A stretch of DNA of 64,000 bases, from NCBI RefSeq assembly GCF_014695395.1, contig NZ_JACJOF010000027.1:558001-622000 (forward strand), written 5' to 3'. The DNA is from Nodosilinea sp. FACHB-131. GTDB lineage: Bacteria; Cyanobacteriota; Cyanobacteriia; Phormidesmidales; Phormidesmidaceae. The notes below the pieces were generated by a model. It ran no database searches, was not told the DNA's origin, and saw only the letters and a list, made by a program, of their open reading frames with translations. Made by a program: the position numbers and the translations under genes. Position 1 is the first letter of the stretch; each line of letters begins with the position of its first letter. Below, in pieces: positions 1 to 6,818 of the stretch.

Positions 1-210
1 ATCAATGATTTGAATAAAGCCGATCGGGCGATCGCCAAGCTCAGCAATGAGCTGCTCGCGCCAGGTGGGGGTGCGGGCTAGCTCTACCTCCCAACCCCAG
101 TCGTCGTTGGGGTCGGCAGCGATCACCTGGGGCTGCTCATCCCAGTGGCGAAGTAGGCCTAGGTCGCTTAAGGTAGCGGGCCGCAGGGTAATGGTGCTTG
201 ACTCAGGCAT
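1..210 (-). CDS. GNAT family N-acetyltransferase, N-terminal part only
   Basis: The reading frame starts at an ATG at 210 and runs off the left edge, so only the first 70 residues are present. The protein begins MPESSTITLRPATLSDL, followed by LRHWDEQPQV and an acidic DPNDDWGW stretch, then GDRPIGFIQI. This is the beta1-alpha1-alpha2 start of the GNAT fold, of the kind found in RimJ/RimL and aminoglycoside 6'-N-acetyltransferase-like proteins. The acetyl-CoA binding motif lies outside the window, so the substrate cannot be judged. It heads a minus-strand run of accessory genes. Confidence 0.75.
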   Translation of the reverse strand, partial: MPESSTITLRPATLSDLGLLRHWDEQPQVIAADPNDDWGWEVELARTPTWREQLIAELGDRPIGFIQIID

Positions 211-339
211 GGTTGTTACCTGCTGATTCAACGTTGGCTAGCCGCCCAACTAATATAGTTTTTGTGTACTAATCTGTCGAGAGGCGAAATGAATCTTCAA
301 GGGTGTCAGTTTAGGCAGGCGTGAAATTGCCTGATCTTT

Positions 340-891
340 TTATCGGCTTGGAACCTGGTAGTGCAGTTCCACGAAGTTGTGACCGTAGGTTTTGGCTGAC
401 AGCAGCTTTAGGGGTGGATCGATCCGCAGCGGAAACAGGGGAGCGCCGCCGCCTAGGGTGACCGAGGCAATCTGAACAACCATTTCATCGAGTAGGCCAG
501 CATCGTAGAACTGGCCCGCCAGATCGCCGCCGCCGACAATCCACACATTTTTGTCGCCAGCGGCGACCGCCATCTCCTGGTGAAAGGGCTTGACATCGCC
601 ACTGACAAAACGAACGTCGGCATTCTCAATTGTTGGCAGCTGGCGCGAGGTGAAGACCCAGGCCGGTACTTTGTAGGGCCAGGGTTGGGGGGTCTCTGCC
701 TCAGCAGAAAAATCGTGGTCATAGATCCACTGGTAAGTGGTGGAGCCCATGGCGATCGCACCTACCCCCGCCAAAAAATCGTCAAATGTGTTCGGCTCTA
801 GCTCACCGAACTGAAATAGCCAGTCGAGGGAATTATTGGGGTCGGCAATGAAACCATCTAAGCTAGTAGCCGTGTAGTAAATGGTGGCCAT
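340..891 (-). CDS. Dihydrofolate reductase / RibD C-terminal family protein
   Basis: A 183-residue protein with the compact fold of the RibD C-terminal and bacterial DHFR-like family. It opens with MATIYYTATSLDGFIAD, the typical first strand with an SLDG motif. It then has GAIAMGSTTYQW and a glycine-rich VGGGDLAGQF segment near residue 120 that forms the NADPH site in this family, and ends with LLDEMVVQIASVTLGGG. Proteins of this type reduce pterin- or flavin-precursor-like substrates with NADPH, but the actual substrate of the stand-alone members is usually unknown. Such genes often sit with ArsR, SRPBCC and DUF1428 genes, which are found about 1.2 kb away here. The length is full for the family. 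Confidence 0.88.
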   Translation of the reverse strand: MATIYYTATSLDGFIADPNNSLDWLFQFGELEPNTFDDFLAGVGAIAMGSTTYQWIYDHDFSAEAETPQPWPYKVPAWVFTSRQLPTIENADVRFVSGDVKPFHQEMAVAAGDKNVWIVGGGDLAGQFYDAGLLDEMVVQIASVTLGGGAPLFPLRIDPPLKLLSAKTYGHNFVELHYQVPSR

Positions 892-945
892 ATCAGATCT
901 GCTTGCTCCCGGTATGGAGTCAGGTTTTCGGCGGTCTGGACTACG

Positions 946-1806
946 CTACAAAAGATTTAGGCTCTCAAAGCAGCGGCGGGTCAGCTCAAGCCTGGCTGGG
1001 GCATCGGCATCACGGCGAATGTCGATGTTGGTGGCAAACAGGTAGACGTTGTCCCCCCGTTCGAGATAGCCGACGTACCAACCAATTTGCGGTTGATCGG
1101 CCTCTCCCAAGCCAGCCCAGCCGGTTTTGGTGCGCAGCGTATAGTCGGGGGTGCGCTCGGCGATCATAATGTCTTTGACCGTAGCTATTGTCGCCTCTGA
1201 AAAAGGCAATTCGTTGCGGTGCAGGCGTTGCAAGAACTCAATCTGCTGCTGGGGTGTAATGCGTAGGTCGCCCTCTAGCCAGAAGCTGTCGATCGCATCG
1301 GGGCTACCAATGGTTTGGTTGCCATAGCCTGCCTCATTGACCCACTGCTGCATGCGATCGTGCCCCACCCGCCGCGCTAGCACCTGGTAAAACCAGACGG
1401 CGGACAGGTTAAACGCTGTTCGCATGTTTTGATCTCGATTCCAGGCGGGCACCATGCGCTCAACGCCATCCCAGGTCAAGATAGCCAGATCGTTGGCGAT
1501 TACTCCAGTTTCAAGCGCAATTAGCGAGTTGAGAATTTTGAAGGTAGAAGCGGGCAGAAAGGCTTGGCGATTGCGATCGCGATTGTGCTCATAGGTCACG
1601 TTCTGGTTCAGATCGTGGATGATGATCGCCCCTTCCACTCCCAGGGCTTGAAAGTGTTGAGCAAATTGAGCTTCTACACTGGCCGTTTGCTGAGCGATCG
1701 TCGGTGCGATCGGCTCCACGCTGGACTGAGCAGCGGCAGGCGGTAGCGGCATCGCAACCAAGCCGCTGACGGCTAACCCAAAGAACCATCGGTAGGCACG
1801 AGCCAC
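946..1806 (-). CDS. Class D (OXA-type) beta-lactamase
   Basis: A 286-residue secreted serine beta-lactamase. Residues 1-26 form a signal peptide ending in PAAAQ, so it should act in the periplasm. The class D motifs are all present: the nucleophile motif S87-T-F-K90 in PASTFKILNSLIALETG, SAV at 135-137, YGN at 161-163 and KTG at 227-229 followed by W. An SFWLEG stretch follows YGN, as in OXA enzymes. In the family the Lys of STFK is carboxylated and acts as general base in beta-lactam hydrolysis. Whether this enzyme hydrolyses useful drugs cannot be read from sequence; penicillin-sensing roles are also known for related proteins. A site matching the cyanobacterial LexA-box consensus lies 52 bp upstream. 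Confidence 0.93.
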   Translation of the reverse strand: MARAYRWFFGLAVSGLVAMPLPPAAAQSSVEPIAPTIAQQTASVEAQFAQHFQALGVEGAIIIHDLNQNVTYEHNRDRNRQAFLPASTFKILNSLIALETGVIANDLAILTWDGVERMVPAWNRDQNMRTAFNLSAVWFYQVLARRVGHDRMQQWVNEAGYGNQTIGSPDAIDSFWLEGDLRITPQQQIEFLQRLHRNELPFSEATIATVKDIMIAERTPDYTLRTKTGWAGLGEADQPQIGWYVGYLERGDNVYLFATNIDIRRDADAPARLELTRRCFESLNLL

Positions 1807-1857
1807 AATATCGATCTCCTAAAAGAGCAATTTTTGAACGCGGAGTTAACTTTACAC

Positions 1858-1871
1858 AGTACTCAAGTACT
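1858..1871. promoter_or_regulatory. LexA-like box upstream of the beta-lactamase
   Basis: The 14-mer AGTACTCAAGTACT has two GTAC half-sites four bases apart. It fits the published cyanobacterial LexA consensus RGTACNNNDGTWCB at every position. It lies 52 bp before the beta-lactamase start codon, where an operator would be expected. Binding by LexA is inference; another regulator could use the same inverted repeat. Confidence 0.4.
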
Positions 1872-2136
1872 TGTCCAGCTCACGAGATTTAAAGACAGCC
1901 AGCGCAATCAGGCAATGAGACAAATGAACTCAACGCCTAGGCTGATCACTTGCCCATTTGTGTTCAAGCCCGTTATATGAATGCCGGCGGACAATTAGCA
2001 GAACAACCTTAGTAGGAGCACAACAACGGCAATTGTCCACAGAATAAAGCCGACTAAACCCTAGAGGGGCACTGTCATAGCAAGACTGGGCATGATTTTT
2101 TCTAACGGATAAGGAGAGCGATCGCTCTAGCCCAAA
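1872..2136. other. Intergenic stretch without a supported gene
   Basis: No credible coding region is visible. On the minus strand at 1995-2060 a short frame reads GLVGFILWTIAVVVLLLRLF and then stops. It looks like the tail of a small membrane protein, but an in-frame TAG precedes it immediately, so it is at best a remnant. A 14-bp palindrome containing HIP1 (AGAGCGATCGCTCT) lies near 2115-2128. Confidence 0.4.
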
Positions 2137-2496
2137 CTACACCTCAACAATCATCTCAAAGCCGCCGTAGATCATGCGCTTGCCGTCGAAGGGCATTTCA
2201 GCCCCTGTTGCTTCAGGCTGCATGCGCGGATCGTCCATGACCTTCTGCATGCCTTCATCTCTGACTTGCCGTGAGGGCCAGATGATCCAAGAAAAACAAA
2301 CCGTCTCATCGTCCTGACGTTTGACGGCTAGGGGAAATGACGTCACTTCGCCCTCAGGAACGTCATCGACCCAGCACTCCACCAGTTTGGTGGCGCTGTG
2401 CTCTTTGAACACTTGAGCTGCGGTTTCTGCGTGCTGCTTATATAGAGCTTTATTAGCTGTAGGAACCGCTAAAACAAACCCATCAACATAGGTCAT
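2137..2496 (-). CDS. DUF1428 family protein (YbaA-like)
   Basis: A 119-residue protein starting MTYVDGFVLAVPTANK, the conserved opening of the DUF1428 family (E. coli YbaA). Further family signatures are VECWVDDVPEGEVTSFP near residue 41, VCFSWIIWPSR near 68 and the C-terminal MPFDGKRMIYGGFE. The fold is a dimeric alpha/beta barrel like that of antibiotic-biosynthesis monooxygenases, but no activity is established. It is the last gene of the ArsR-SRPBCC-DUF1428 set, 67 nt after the SRPBCC gene and on the same strand, so it is probably co-transcribed and controlled by the ArsR repressor. Confidence 0.92.
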   Translation of the reverse strand: MTYVDGFVLAVPTANKALYKQHAETAAQVFKEHSATKLVECWVDDVPEGEVTSFPLAVKRQDDETVCFSWIIWPSRQVRDEGMQKVMDDPRMQPEATGAEMPFDGKRMIYGGFEMIVEV

Positions 2497-2563
2497 GGTG
2501 CTCTCCTAATTACAATGGTTGAATTGATGGCTGCTTAGCCAAAAGATTTTCGTTTGCTGCCCA

Positions 2564-3064
2564 TTAAGCTGTAACGCCTGTCAAATGCTCGGCCAGGCAG
2601 TCGAGGGTAGAGTTCCAGCCGGCAACCACGCCCATTTCTTCGTGCTTGCGGCGCTCTTCGGCGGTGGGGTGCGAAATGTGGAGGGCGAGCTTGGTTTGGT
2701 CGCCTAAATCTTCAAATAAGATTGTTATCACCATGCCCTGGGGCAGGTCGATGTCGGTAATTTCTTCGTAACCCTCGCCAAACTCGTCGGTGGTGACGAT
2801 ACGTTCTGGAGGCACGACTTCACGAAACACGCCCTGGACGGGATACTCGGTGCCGTCGGGACCGACCATGACGTAGCGCGATTGGCCGCCGGGCCGGAGG
2901 TCCATTTCCTCAACGCGAGTGGTAAAACCCTCTGGCCCCCACCACTGGGCAATGTGAGCCGGATCGGTCCAGGCCTGCCACACCAGGTCGCGGGGGGCAT
3001 TGAACAAACGGGTAATGACAATTTCGCGGTCAGACTGAGGGGTGGATGTCGAAGCGTTAGCCAT
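2564..3064 (-). CDS. SRPBCC / AHSA1-type ligand-binding protein
   Basis: A 166-residue START-like protein of the activator-of-Hsp90 (AHSA1) C-terminal type. Typical elements are REIVITRLFNAPRDLVWQAWTDPAHIAQWWGPEGF near residues 14-48, RPGGQSRYVMVGPDG, and a late GWNSTLDCLAEHL helix. In bacteria this fold binds hydrophobic ligands in a deep pocket; no enzyme function can be assigned. Its start overlaps the end of the ArsR gene by 8 bases, so the two are translationally coupled. ArsR-SRPBCC pairs are a very common bacterial arrangement in which the repressor controls the binding protein. Confidence 0.92.
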   Translation of the reverse strand: MANASTSTPQSDREIVITRLFNAPRDLVWQAWTDPAHIAQWWGPEGFTTRVEEMDLRPGGQSRYVMVGPDGTEYPVQGVFREVVPPERIVTTDEFGEGYEEITDIDLPQGMVITILFEDLGDQTKLALHISHPTAEERRKHEEMGVVAGWNSTLDCLAEHLTGVTA

Positions 3065-3410
3065 TGGGGTTCTCCTGAGTTTGCGGTTCGGCTTGGAGCT
3101 TGGTCAGGTAGTCGTCTAGGCGATCGAGGTTCTCCTCCCAAAACTGACGGTATTGCCCGATCCAACTGGCGACATCTTGCAAAGGGTCGGCTTCTAGACG
3201 ACAGGGTCGCCATTGTGCCTCTTGGCTGCGGGTGATCAAGCCGGCGCGTTCTAGCACTTTGAGGTGCTTAGAGATAGCGGGTAGGCTCATTTGAAAGGGT
3301 TTAGCTAGCTCGGTGACCGAGGCTTCGCCCTGGGTGAGCCGCGCCAAAATGGCGCGCCGGGTGGGATCTGCTAGGGCTGCAAAGGTGACGCTCAGTGGGT
3401 CGGTGGGCAT
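3057..3410 (-). CDS. ArsR-family winged-helix transcriptional repressor
   Basis: A 117-residue regulator. The winged-helix domain spans about residues 5-85, with LADPTRRAILARLTQGEASVTELAKPFQMSLPAISKHLKVLERAGLI including the recognition helix around SLPAISKHLKVL. The metal-binding ELCVCDL motif of arsenic sensors is absent, so this is the SdpR-like, non-metal branch usually paired with SRPBCC proteins. The C-terminus (VASWIGQYRQFWEENLDRLDDYL) is the extra helix typical of that branch. Transcription very probably starts inside or just after the palindrome at 3420-3453, only about 10 bp before the ATG. This implies autoregulation and a very short or absent leader. Confidence 0.93.
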   Translation of the reverse strand: MPTDPLSVTFAALADPTRRAILARLTQGEASVTELAKPFQMSLPAISKHLKVLERAGLITRSQEAQWRPCRLEADPLQDVASWIGQYRQFWEENLDRLDDYLTKLQAEPQTQENPNG

Positions 3411-3419
3411 TCAGTTGTA

Positions 3420-3453
3420 TTTAACCGCGCAGTTAATTAACTGATAGGTTAAA
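3420..3453. promoter_or_regulatory. 34-bp nested palindrome, likely ArsR operator
   Basis: The inner core CAGTTAATTAACTG (3430-3443) is a perfect 14-bp palindrome. It is flanked symmetrically, after 3-bp spacers, by TTTAACC on the left and GGTTAAA on the right, which are perfect reverse complements. The whole element ends 10 bp before the ArsR start codon. Two concentric dyads fit cooperative binding of ArsR dimers over the promoter. The operator role is inference from position and symmetry. Confidence 0.65.
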
Positions 3454-3534
3454 TGTACTAAATAGAAGTGTCAACGGGGTGGTGGGGCGATCGCACAAAC
3501 TGTTACATCCCAAACGTTGCCGCTGCAAATAGAT

Positions 3535-3552
3535 GGTGGACAACCACCCTAC
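3535..3552 (-). repeat. Divergent copy of the GGTGGGCA palindrome family
   Basis: Read on the minus strand this is GTAGGGTGGTTGTCCACC, a degenerate form of the palindrome at 18541 and 29397. The stop codon of the DUF1772 gene (TAG) lies within its first bases. It may act as a 3' hairpin. Confidence 0.4.
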
Positions 3553-4034
3553 GGATTGAGAGAGATAGTGAGCAATGCCGCTGCCGCTAGGGCTGCTACG
3601 GTGCGAACGTGGTTCCACAGCGTCCAGTTGGTGAGGTACTTGACCCAGAGGGTTGCGCCCTCAGCACTATCTGGGCTGACGGCTGCCAAGGCATCGTTGA
3701 GCGGCACGTTGAAGGCGATGGTAACGAGAATGGTGCCGAGCAGGTAGAGTAGGCTGCCAATGAGCAGATACCTGGCGCTAGGTGGGTTGCCCTTGATCAG
3801 TGAGGTGATGACCAGCACCAAACAGCCTATTGCTGTGCCAAACAGCACACCCATAAACCAGGGATTGATCACGGTGATGTTGATCGACTGCATGGTGGCA
3901 ATGCCCTGGGCCGGTGGTTGCTGGCCTAGGGCTTGCATTACAAAGGTAGAAAAGGCAAAGAAGACTCCAGCAACTAGTCCACAACCGAGGGCAGTGCAGA
4001 GTTTGAGAGCGAATCCAGCATCAATAGGGGGCAT
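3549..4034 (-). CDS. DUF1772 (anthrone-oxygenase-like) membrane protein
   Basis: A 161-residue protein with four predicted membrane helices: about residues 9-33 (LCTALGCGLVAGVFFAFSTF), 60-78, 88-110 and 142-158. The PPIDAGFALKL start, the FFAFSTFVMQAL stretch, the INITVINPWFMGVLFGTA segment and the late LWNHVRTVAALAAAALL are all characteristic of DUF1772. Fungal relatives are anthrone oxygenases; the bacterial proteins have no proven function. It sits in an accessory stretch between a repressor operon and an azoreductase gene, in the same direction as both. Confidence 0.88.
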   Translation of the reverse strand: MPPIDAGFALKLCTALGCGLVAGVFFAFSTFVMQALGQQPPAQGIATMQSINITVINPWFMGVLFGTAIGCLVLVITSLIKGNPPSARYLLIGSLLYLLGTILVTIAFNVPLNDALAAVSPDSAEGATLWVKYLTNWTLWNHVRTVAALAAAALLTISLNP

Positions 4035-4121
4035 AGTGGCTCCTGATGGGAAATTGAGGGTGTGATGGTGACGAAAGCTCGATCTTTGAAATCACACCCG
4101 CTATTTGAGTCAAAGGCCTTA

Positions 4122-4754
4122 TCAGGCGGCAACCAGTTCTGCCACCTGGGCCTGGGCTGCTGCAATGGAGGCAGCTAAGCTTTCGCTGCTGTGCTCATCG
4201 TTTTCGACATGCACAAAGGTGATGTTGGTGATGCCAATGAACCCAAATGCCACCCGTAGGTACGGATCTTGGTGATTCATGTGGCCGTAACGCTCGCCGG
4301 GGCCAAAACCGGAGGCTCCCCGGGCGGTGATCACAAACATTTTTTTGCCGTGGAGCAGCGGTTTATAGGGGTCTTCGGCATCCTCAGGGTCGATGGCGAA
4401 GGTGCGGCTAGTGCGAACGATTTGGTCAATGTAGGCTTTGAAGGTGCTGGGCACGCTGAAGTTGTACATGGGTACACCGACGACTAGAGTATCGGCGGCG
4501 ATGAGTTCGTCGATCAGGCGATCGCTCACCCTGAGCGCCTCCCGTAGCTCCGGCGTGCGCTGCTCCTCTGGCGTATAGGCGGCAACAATCCAGGGTTCAT
4601 CCACATGGGGTACGGGCTGGCGACCGACATCGCGGTAGGTGACGGTGTCATGGGGATGAGTCTGTTGCCAGGCTTCGACAAATTCGCGGGTCATGCGGCG
4701 AGAGTGGGAGCGATCGTCCCGCGGACTAGAATCAATGTGCAGCAGATGTGCCAT
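4122..4754 (-). CDS. azoR: FMN-dependent NADH-azoreductase
   Basis: A 210-residue flavodoxin-like quinone/azo reductase. The FMN phosphate loop is DSSPRDDRSHSRRM near residues 8-21, and the isoalloxazine-contacting segment is VPMYNFSVPSTFKAYIDQIVRTSRTF near 94-118. The ARGASGFGPGERYGHMNHQDPYLR region closes the site. The family reduces quinones and azo compounds by two-electron transfer from NADH in the cytosol and mainly serves detoxification. The length is normal for AzoR. It is separated from the DUF1772 gene by only 87 nt and may share its transcript. Confidence 0.95.
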   Translation of the reverse strand: MAHLLHIDSSPRDDRSHSRRMTREFVEAWQQTHPHDTVTYRDVGRQPVPHVDEPWIVAAYTPEEQRTPELREALRVSDRLIDELIAADTLVVGVPMYNFSVPSTFKAYIDQIVRTSRTFAIDPEDAEDPYKPLLHGKKMFVITARGASGFGPGERYGHMNHQDPYLRVAFGFIGITNITFVHVENDEHSSESLAASIAAAQAQVAELVAA

Positions 4755-4853
4755 AGGGCCTCTCAGTCAGTACCCGTTTAGCCTAGGAAACCTCCCTGGC
4801 CTGGCGCTATCTCATTCTTGGGAGGCTGTCAAAATCTTGCGGCGAGCTGACAA

Positions 4854-5411
4854 TTAATCTAGCAATCGCCGTACGGATATCTCAACATCGGGAAACGAGA
4901 GCGGTGTCACCGTTCCCGTGGTCAGGATGATCTCCGATTGATACCTGCCGTCGAGTAAATCTCGCATCATTATCAACTCCATTTTTTGAAGATTGACAAT
5001 CCAATACTCAGCGATGCCTGCGGCAGCATAGGCCTTGGCCTTTGGGTCGGAGTCTTTTTTGAGGCTAGTGTTTGAGAACTCAATCAACCAAAAAACGTTT
5101 TCTGGGTAAGGGTGGTGCCTGAGATACTCCCGACCCAAAGGCTGTACCACAGCGATGTCGGGCTCAGGTTCTGACTGGGTAGCAGGGCTCGTCATTGGTT
5201 TGCCTTGCAGTACTTCAGCCCGATCGCCCAGCAATTGATCTAAGTATTTTGCACTGGTACGGCTGTAGTAGGCGTGGGGTTCTCCTTCGGGGGGCATTTC
5301 GATGATTTCTCCGTTCAAAAGCTCCACCCGGCGATCGCTGAGAATGCCCGCCGCAATCATCTGGTGGTAGTCCTCAAGAGTCCATTTTGCAAGTGCAACG
5401 TGAGGGGTCAT
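4854..5411 (-). CDS. Uma2 family (DUF820) restriction-endonuclease-fold protein
   Basis: A 185-residue member of the Uma2/DUF820 family, which is greatly expanded in cyanobacteria. It shows WTLEDYHQMIAAGILSDRRVELLNGEIIEMPPEG at the start. The PD-(D/E)xK core appears as PEPDIAVVQP near residue 100, then VFWLIEFSNTSLKKDSDPKAKAYAAAGIAEYWIVNL near 122-156, where E and K would contribute to the active site. Function is not established. A second, unrelated-looking Uma2 copy lies at 33593-34147. Confidence 0.93.
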   Translation of the reverse strand: MTPHVALAKWTLEDYHQMIAAGILSDRRVELLNGEIIEMPPEGEPHAYYSRTSAKYLDQLLGDRAEVLQGKPMTSPATQSEPEPDIAVVQPLGREYLRHHPYPENVFWLIEFSNTSLKKDSDPKAKAYAAAGIAEYWIVNLQKMELIMMRDLLDGRYQSEIILTTGTVTPLSFPDVEISVRRLLD

Positions 5412-5561
5412 CGCTATCTCTTGCCGCCATTCAGGGTGAGAGTTTGCCTATCGCTCCATTCTGCCAGATAGACTTGAGAGAGTTGGGCAGATTCCGGGAC
5501 GGATAGCTTCGCGAATTGTTTGGGCCTAGCTCAACCTAGCTCCAAGGTGGAGAATCTACCG

Positions 5562-6476
5562 ATGAATGCAGCTAAACCCGCTGATATCAGGGCTCGCCAC
5601 AACCAGCTAGTCACTGCTCAAACCGCGCTAGATTGCCTGCCGACGCTGTCGAGTCAAGCCTTGGGCTGGGAGCATATTCAGGTGGGGCAGTTTCAGCATC
5701 CGCCGGGGGAATGCCGCATCGCCTCGGACACGGAGCACATGGTCTGTCTGTCGTTGTCGGCCCGTCCAGTGCGATTTTTGCAGATTAAAGACGGCAAAAC
5801 CCATAGCAGCCTCTACGGTAAAGGCGATATTTCCCTTACTCCGGCTCAGACCGCGTTTTTTGCCCGTTGGCAGGACGACGACCACTACGTCGAGCTGCGG
5901 CTTAACTCTGGCTTTATGGCCACCGTCGCTCAAGAATCCCTGGGATTAAACCCCGATCGCATCGAGCTCATCCCCGAGTTTCGCCTACGGGATGGGCGGC
6001 TAGAGGCGATCGCCCTGATGCTGCTCGACGAACTCAACCAGGCCAACCCCGGCGGCAGGCTCTACGTCGAGTCGTTAACTAACCTGCTGGCGGTGCACTT
6101 GCTGCGGCAGTACGCCATAGCTAGACCACAATTGCCTATTCATCCCAGCGGTTTACTCCAGCGTCAGCTCTTGCCGGTGCTCGATCACATCCACGAAGCC
6201 TTGGATGCCGACCTAAAATTGGCTGATTTGGCGGCGATCGCAGGTCTCAGCCCCTTCCATTTCAGCCATCAGTTCAAGCAGGCGATGGGGGTTGCTCCCT
6301 ACCAGTACGTGCTGCAACAGCGAGTCGAGCGGGCCAAGCAGTTGTTGAAACAAACCAACCACTCTATTGTGGAAATCGCCCTGCTGTGTGGGTTCAACAG
6401 CCATAGCCACCTGAGCAAACAGTTTCGCCAGACCACCGGCACCACCCCCAGCGCCTACCGAGCGATCGTGCAGTGA
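5562..6476 (+). CDS. AraC-family transcriptional regulator
   Basis: About 304 residues from the ATG at 5562, which has a good AAGGTGGAG ribosome site 12 nt upstream; an in-frame TTG at 5520 would add 14 residues but lacks one. The C-terminal 100 residues carry two helix-turn-helix units: LKLADLAAIAGLSPFHFSHQFKQAMGVAPYQYVLQQRVERAKQLL, then HSIVEIALLCGFNSHSHLSKQFRQTTGTTPSAYR. The N-terminal 190 residues form a cupin-like sensing region of the type seen in XylS-like cyanobacterial regulators. The stop overlaps the GTG start of the next gene by 4 nt, so the glutaredoxin-like protein is translationally coupled to it. Confidence 0.93.
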   Translation: MNAAKPADIRARHNQLVTAQTALDCLPTLSSQALGWEHIQVGQFQHPPGECRIASDTEHMVCLSLSARPVRFLQIKDGKTHSSLYGKGDISLTPAQTAFFARWQDDDHYVELRLNSGFMATVAQESLGLNPDRIELIPEFRLRDGRLEAIALMLLDELNQANPGGRLYVESLTNLLAVHLLRQYAIARPQLPIHPSGLLQRQLLPVLDHIHEALDADLKLADLAAIAGLSPFHFSHQFKQAMGVAPYQYVLQQRVERAKQLLKQTNHSIVEIALLCGFNSHSHLSKQFRQTTGTTPSAYRAIVQ

Positions 6477-6787
6477 GCGTCCTTCCCGTGACTGACCCCG
6501 TGACCAAATTTGTGCTCTACAGCAAGCCCGGCTGCCACCTGTGCGAAGGGCTCGAAGAGAAACTCGTGGCCGCCGCCCACCTGCCCTTTGAGCTAGAGGT
6601 GCGCGACATCACCACTCGCGACGACTGGTTTCAGCGCTACCAGTACGAGATTCCGGTGCTGTGCCAAGTGATTCAGAAAGAATCGGGCCCCCAGGAAATT
6701 CCCCTGCCGCGCCTGTCGCCCCGGGCACCCCAGGCCAAGGTGGAGCAATTGATACAGACTTATATGGGCCAGAGTAAGGCAGAATAG
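6473..6787 (+). CDS. Glutaredoxin family protein (DUF836)
   Basis: A 104-residue thioredoxin-fold protein. Its KFVLYSKPGCHLCEGLEEKL motif carries the redox pair CxxC (C-H-L-C) near residues 21-24, and the cis-proline strand is YEIPVLCQVIQ near 58-68. This matches the small glutaredoxin-like DUF836 group rather than classic Grx, which has CPYC. The likely role is thiol-disulfide exchange in the cytosol; partner proteins are unknown. Translation starts at GTG, within the stop codon of the AraC gene (GTGA), and the gene is followed after 31 nt by murE. Confidence 0.88.
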   Translation: MSVLPVTDPVTKFVLYSKPGCHLCEGLEEKLVAAAHLPFELEVRDITTRDDWFQRYQYEIPVLCQVIQKESGPQEIPLPRLSPRAPQAKVEQLIQTYMGQSKAE

Positions 6788-6818
6788 GGCAACTTCAATG
6801 ATGTGAGGAGTTGCTGAC

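Noticed and set aside
1995-2060. Short hydrophobic minus-strand peptide GLVGFILWTIAVVVLLLRLF
   Set aside because: An in-frame stop directly precedes it and there is no start codon; at most a relic.
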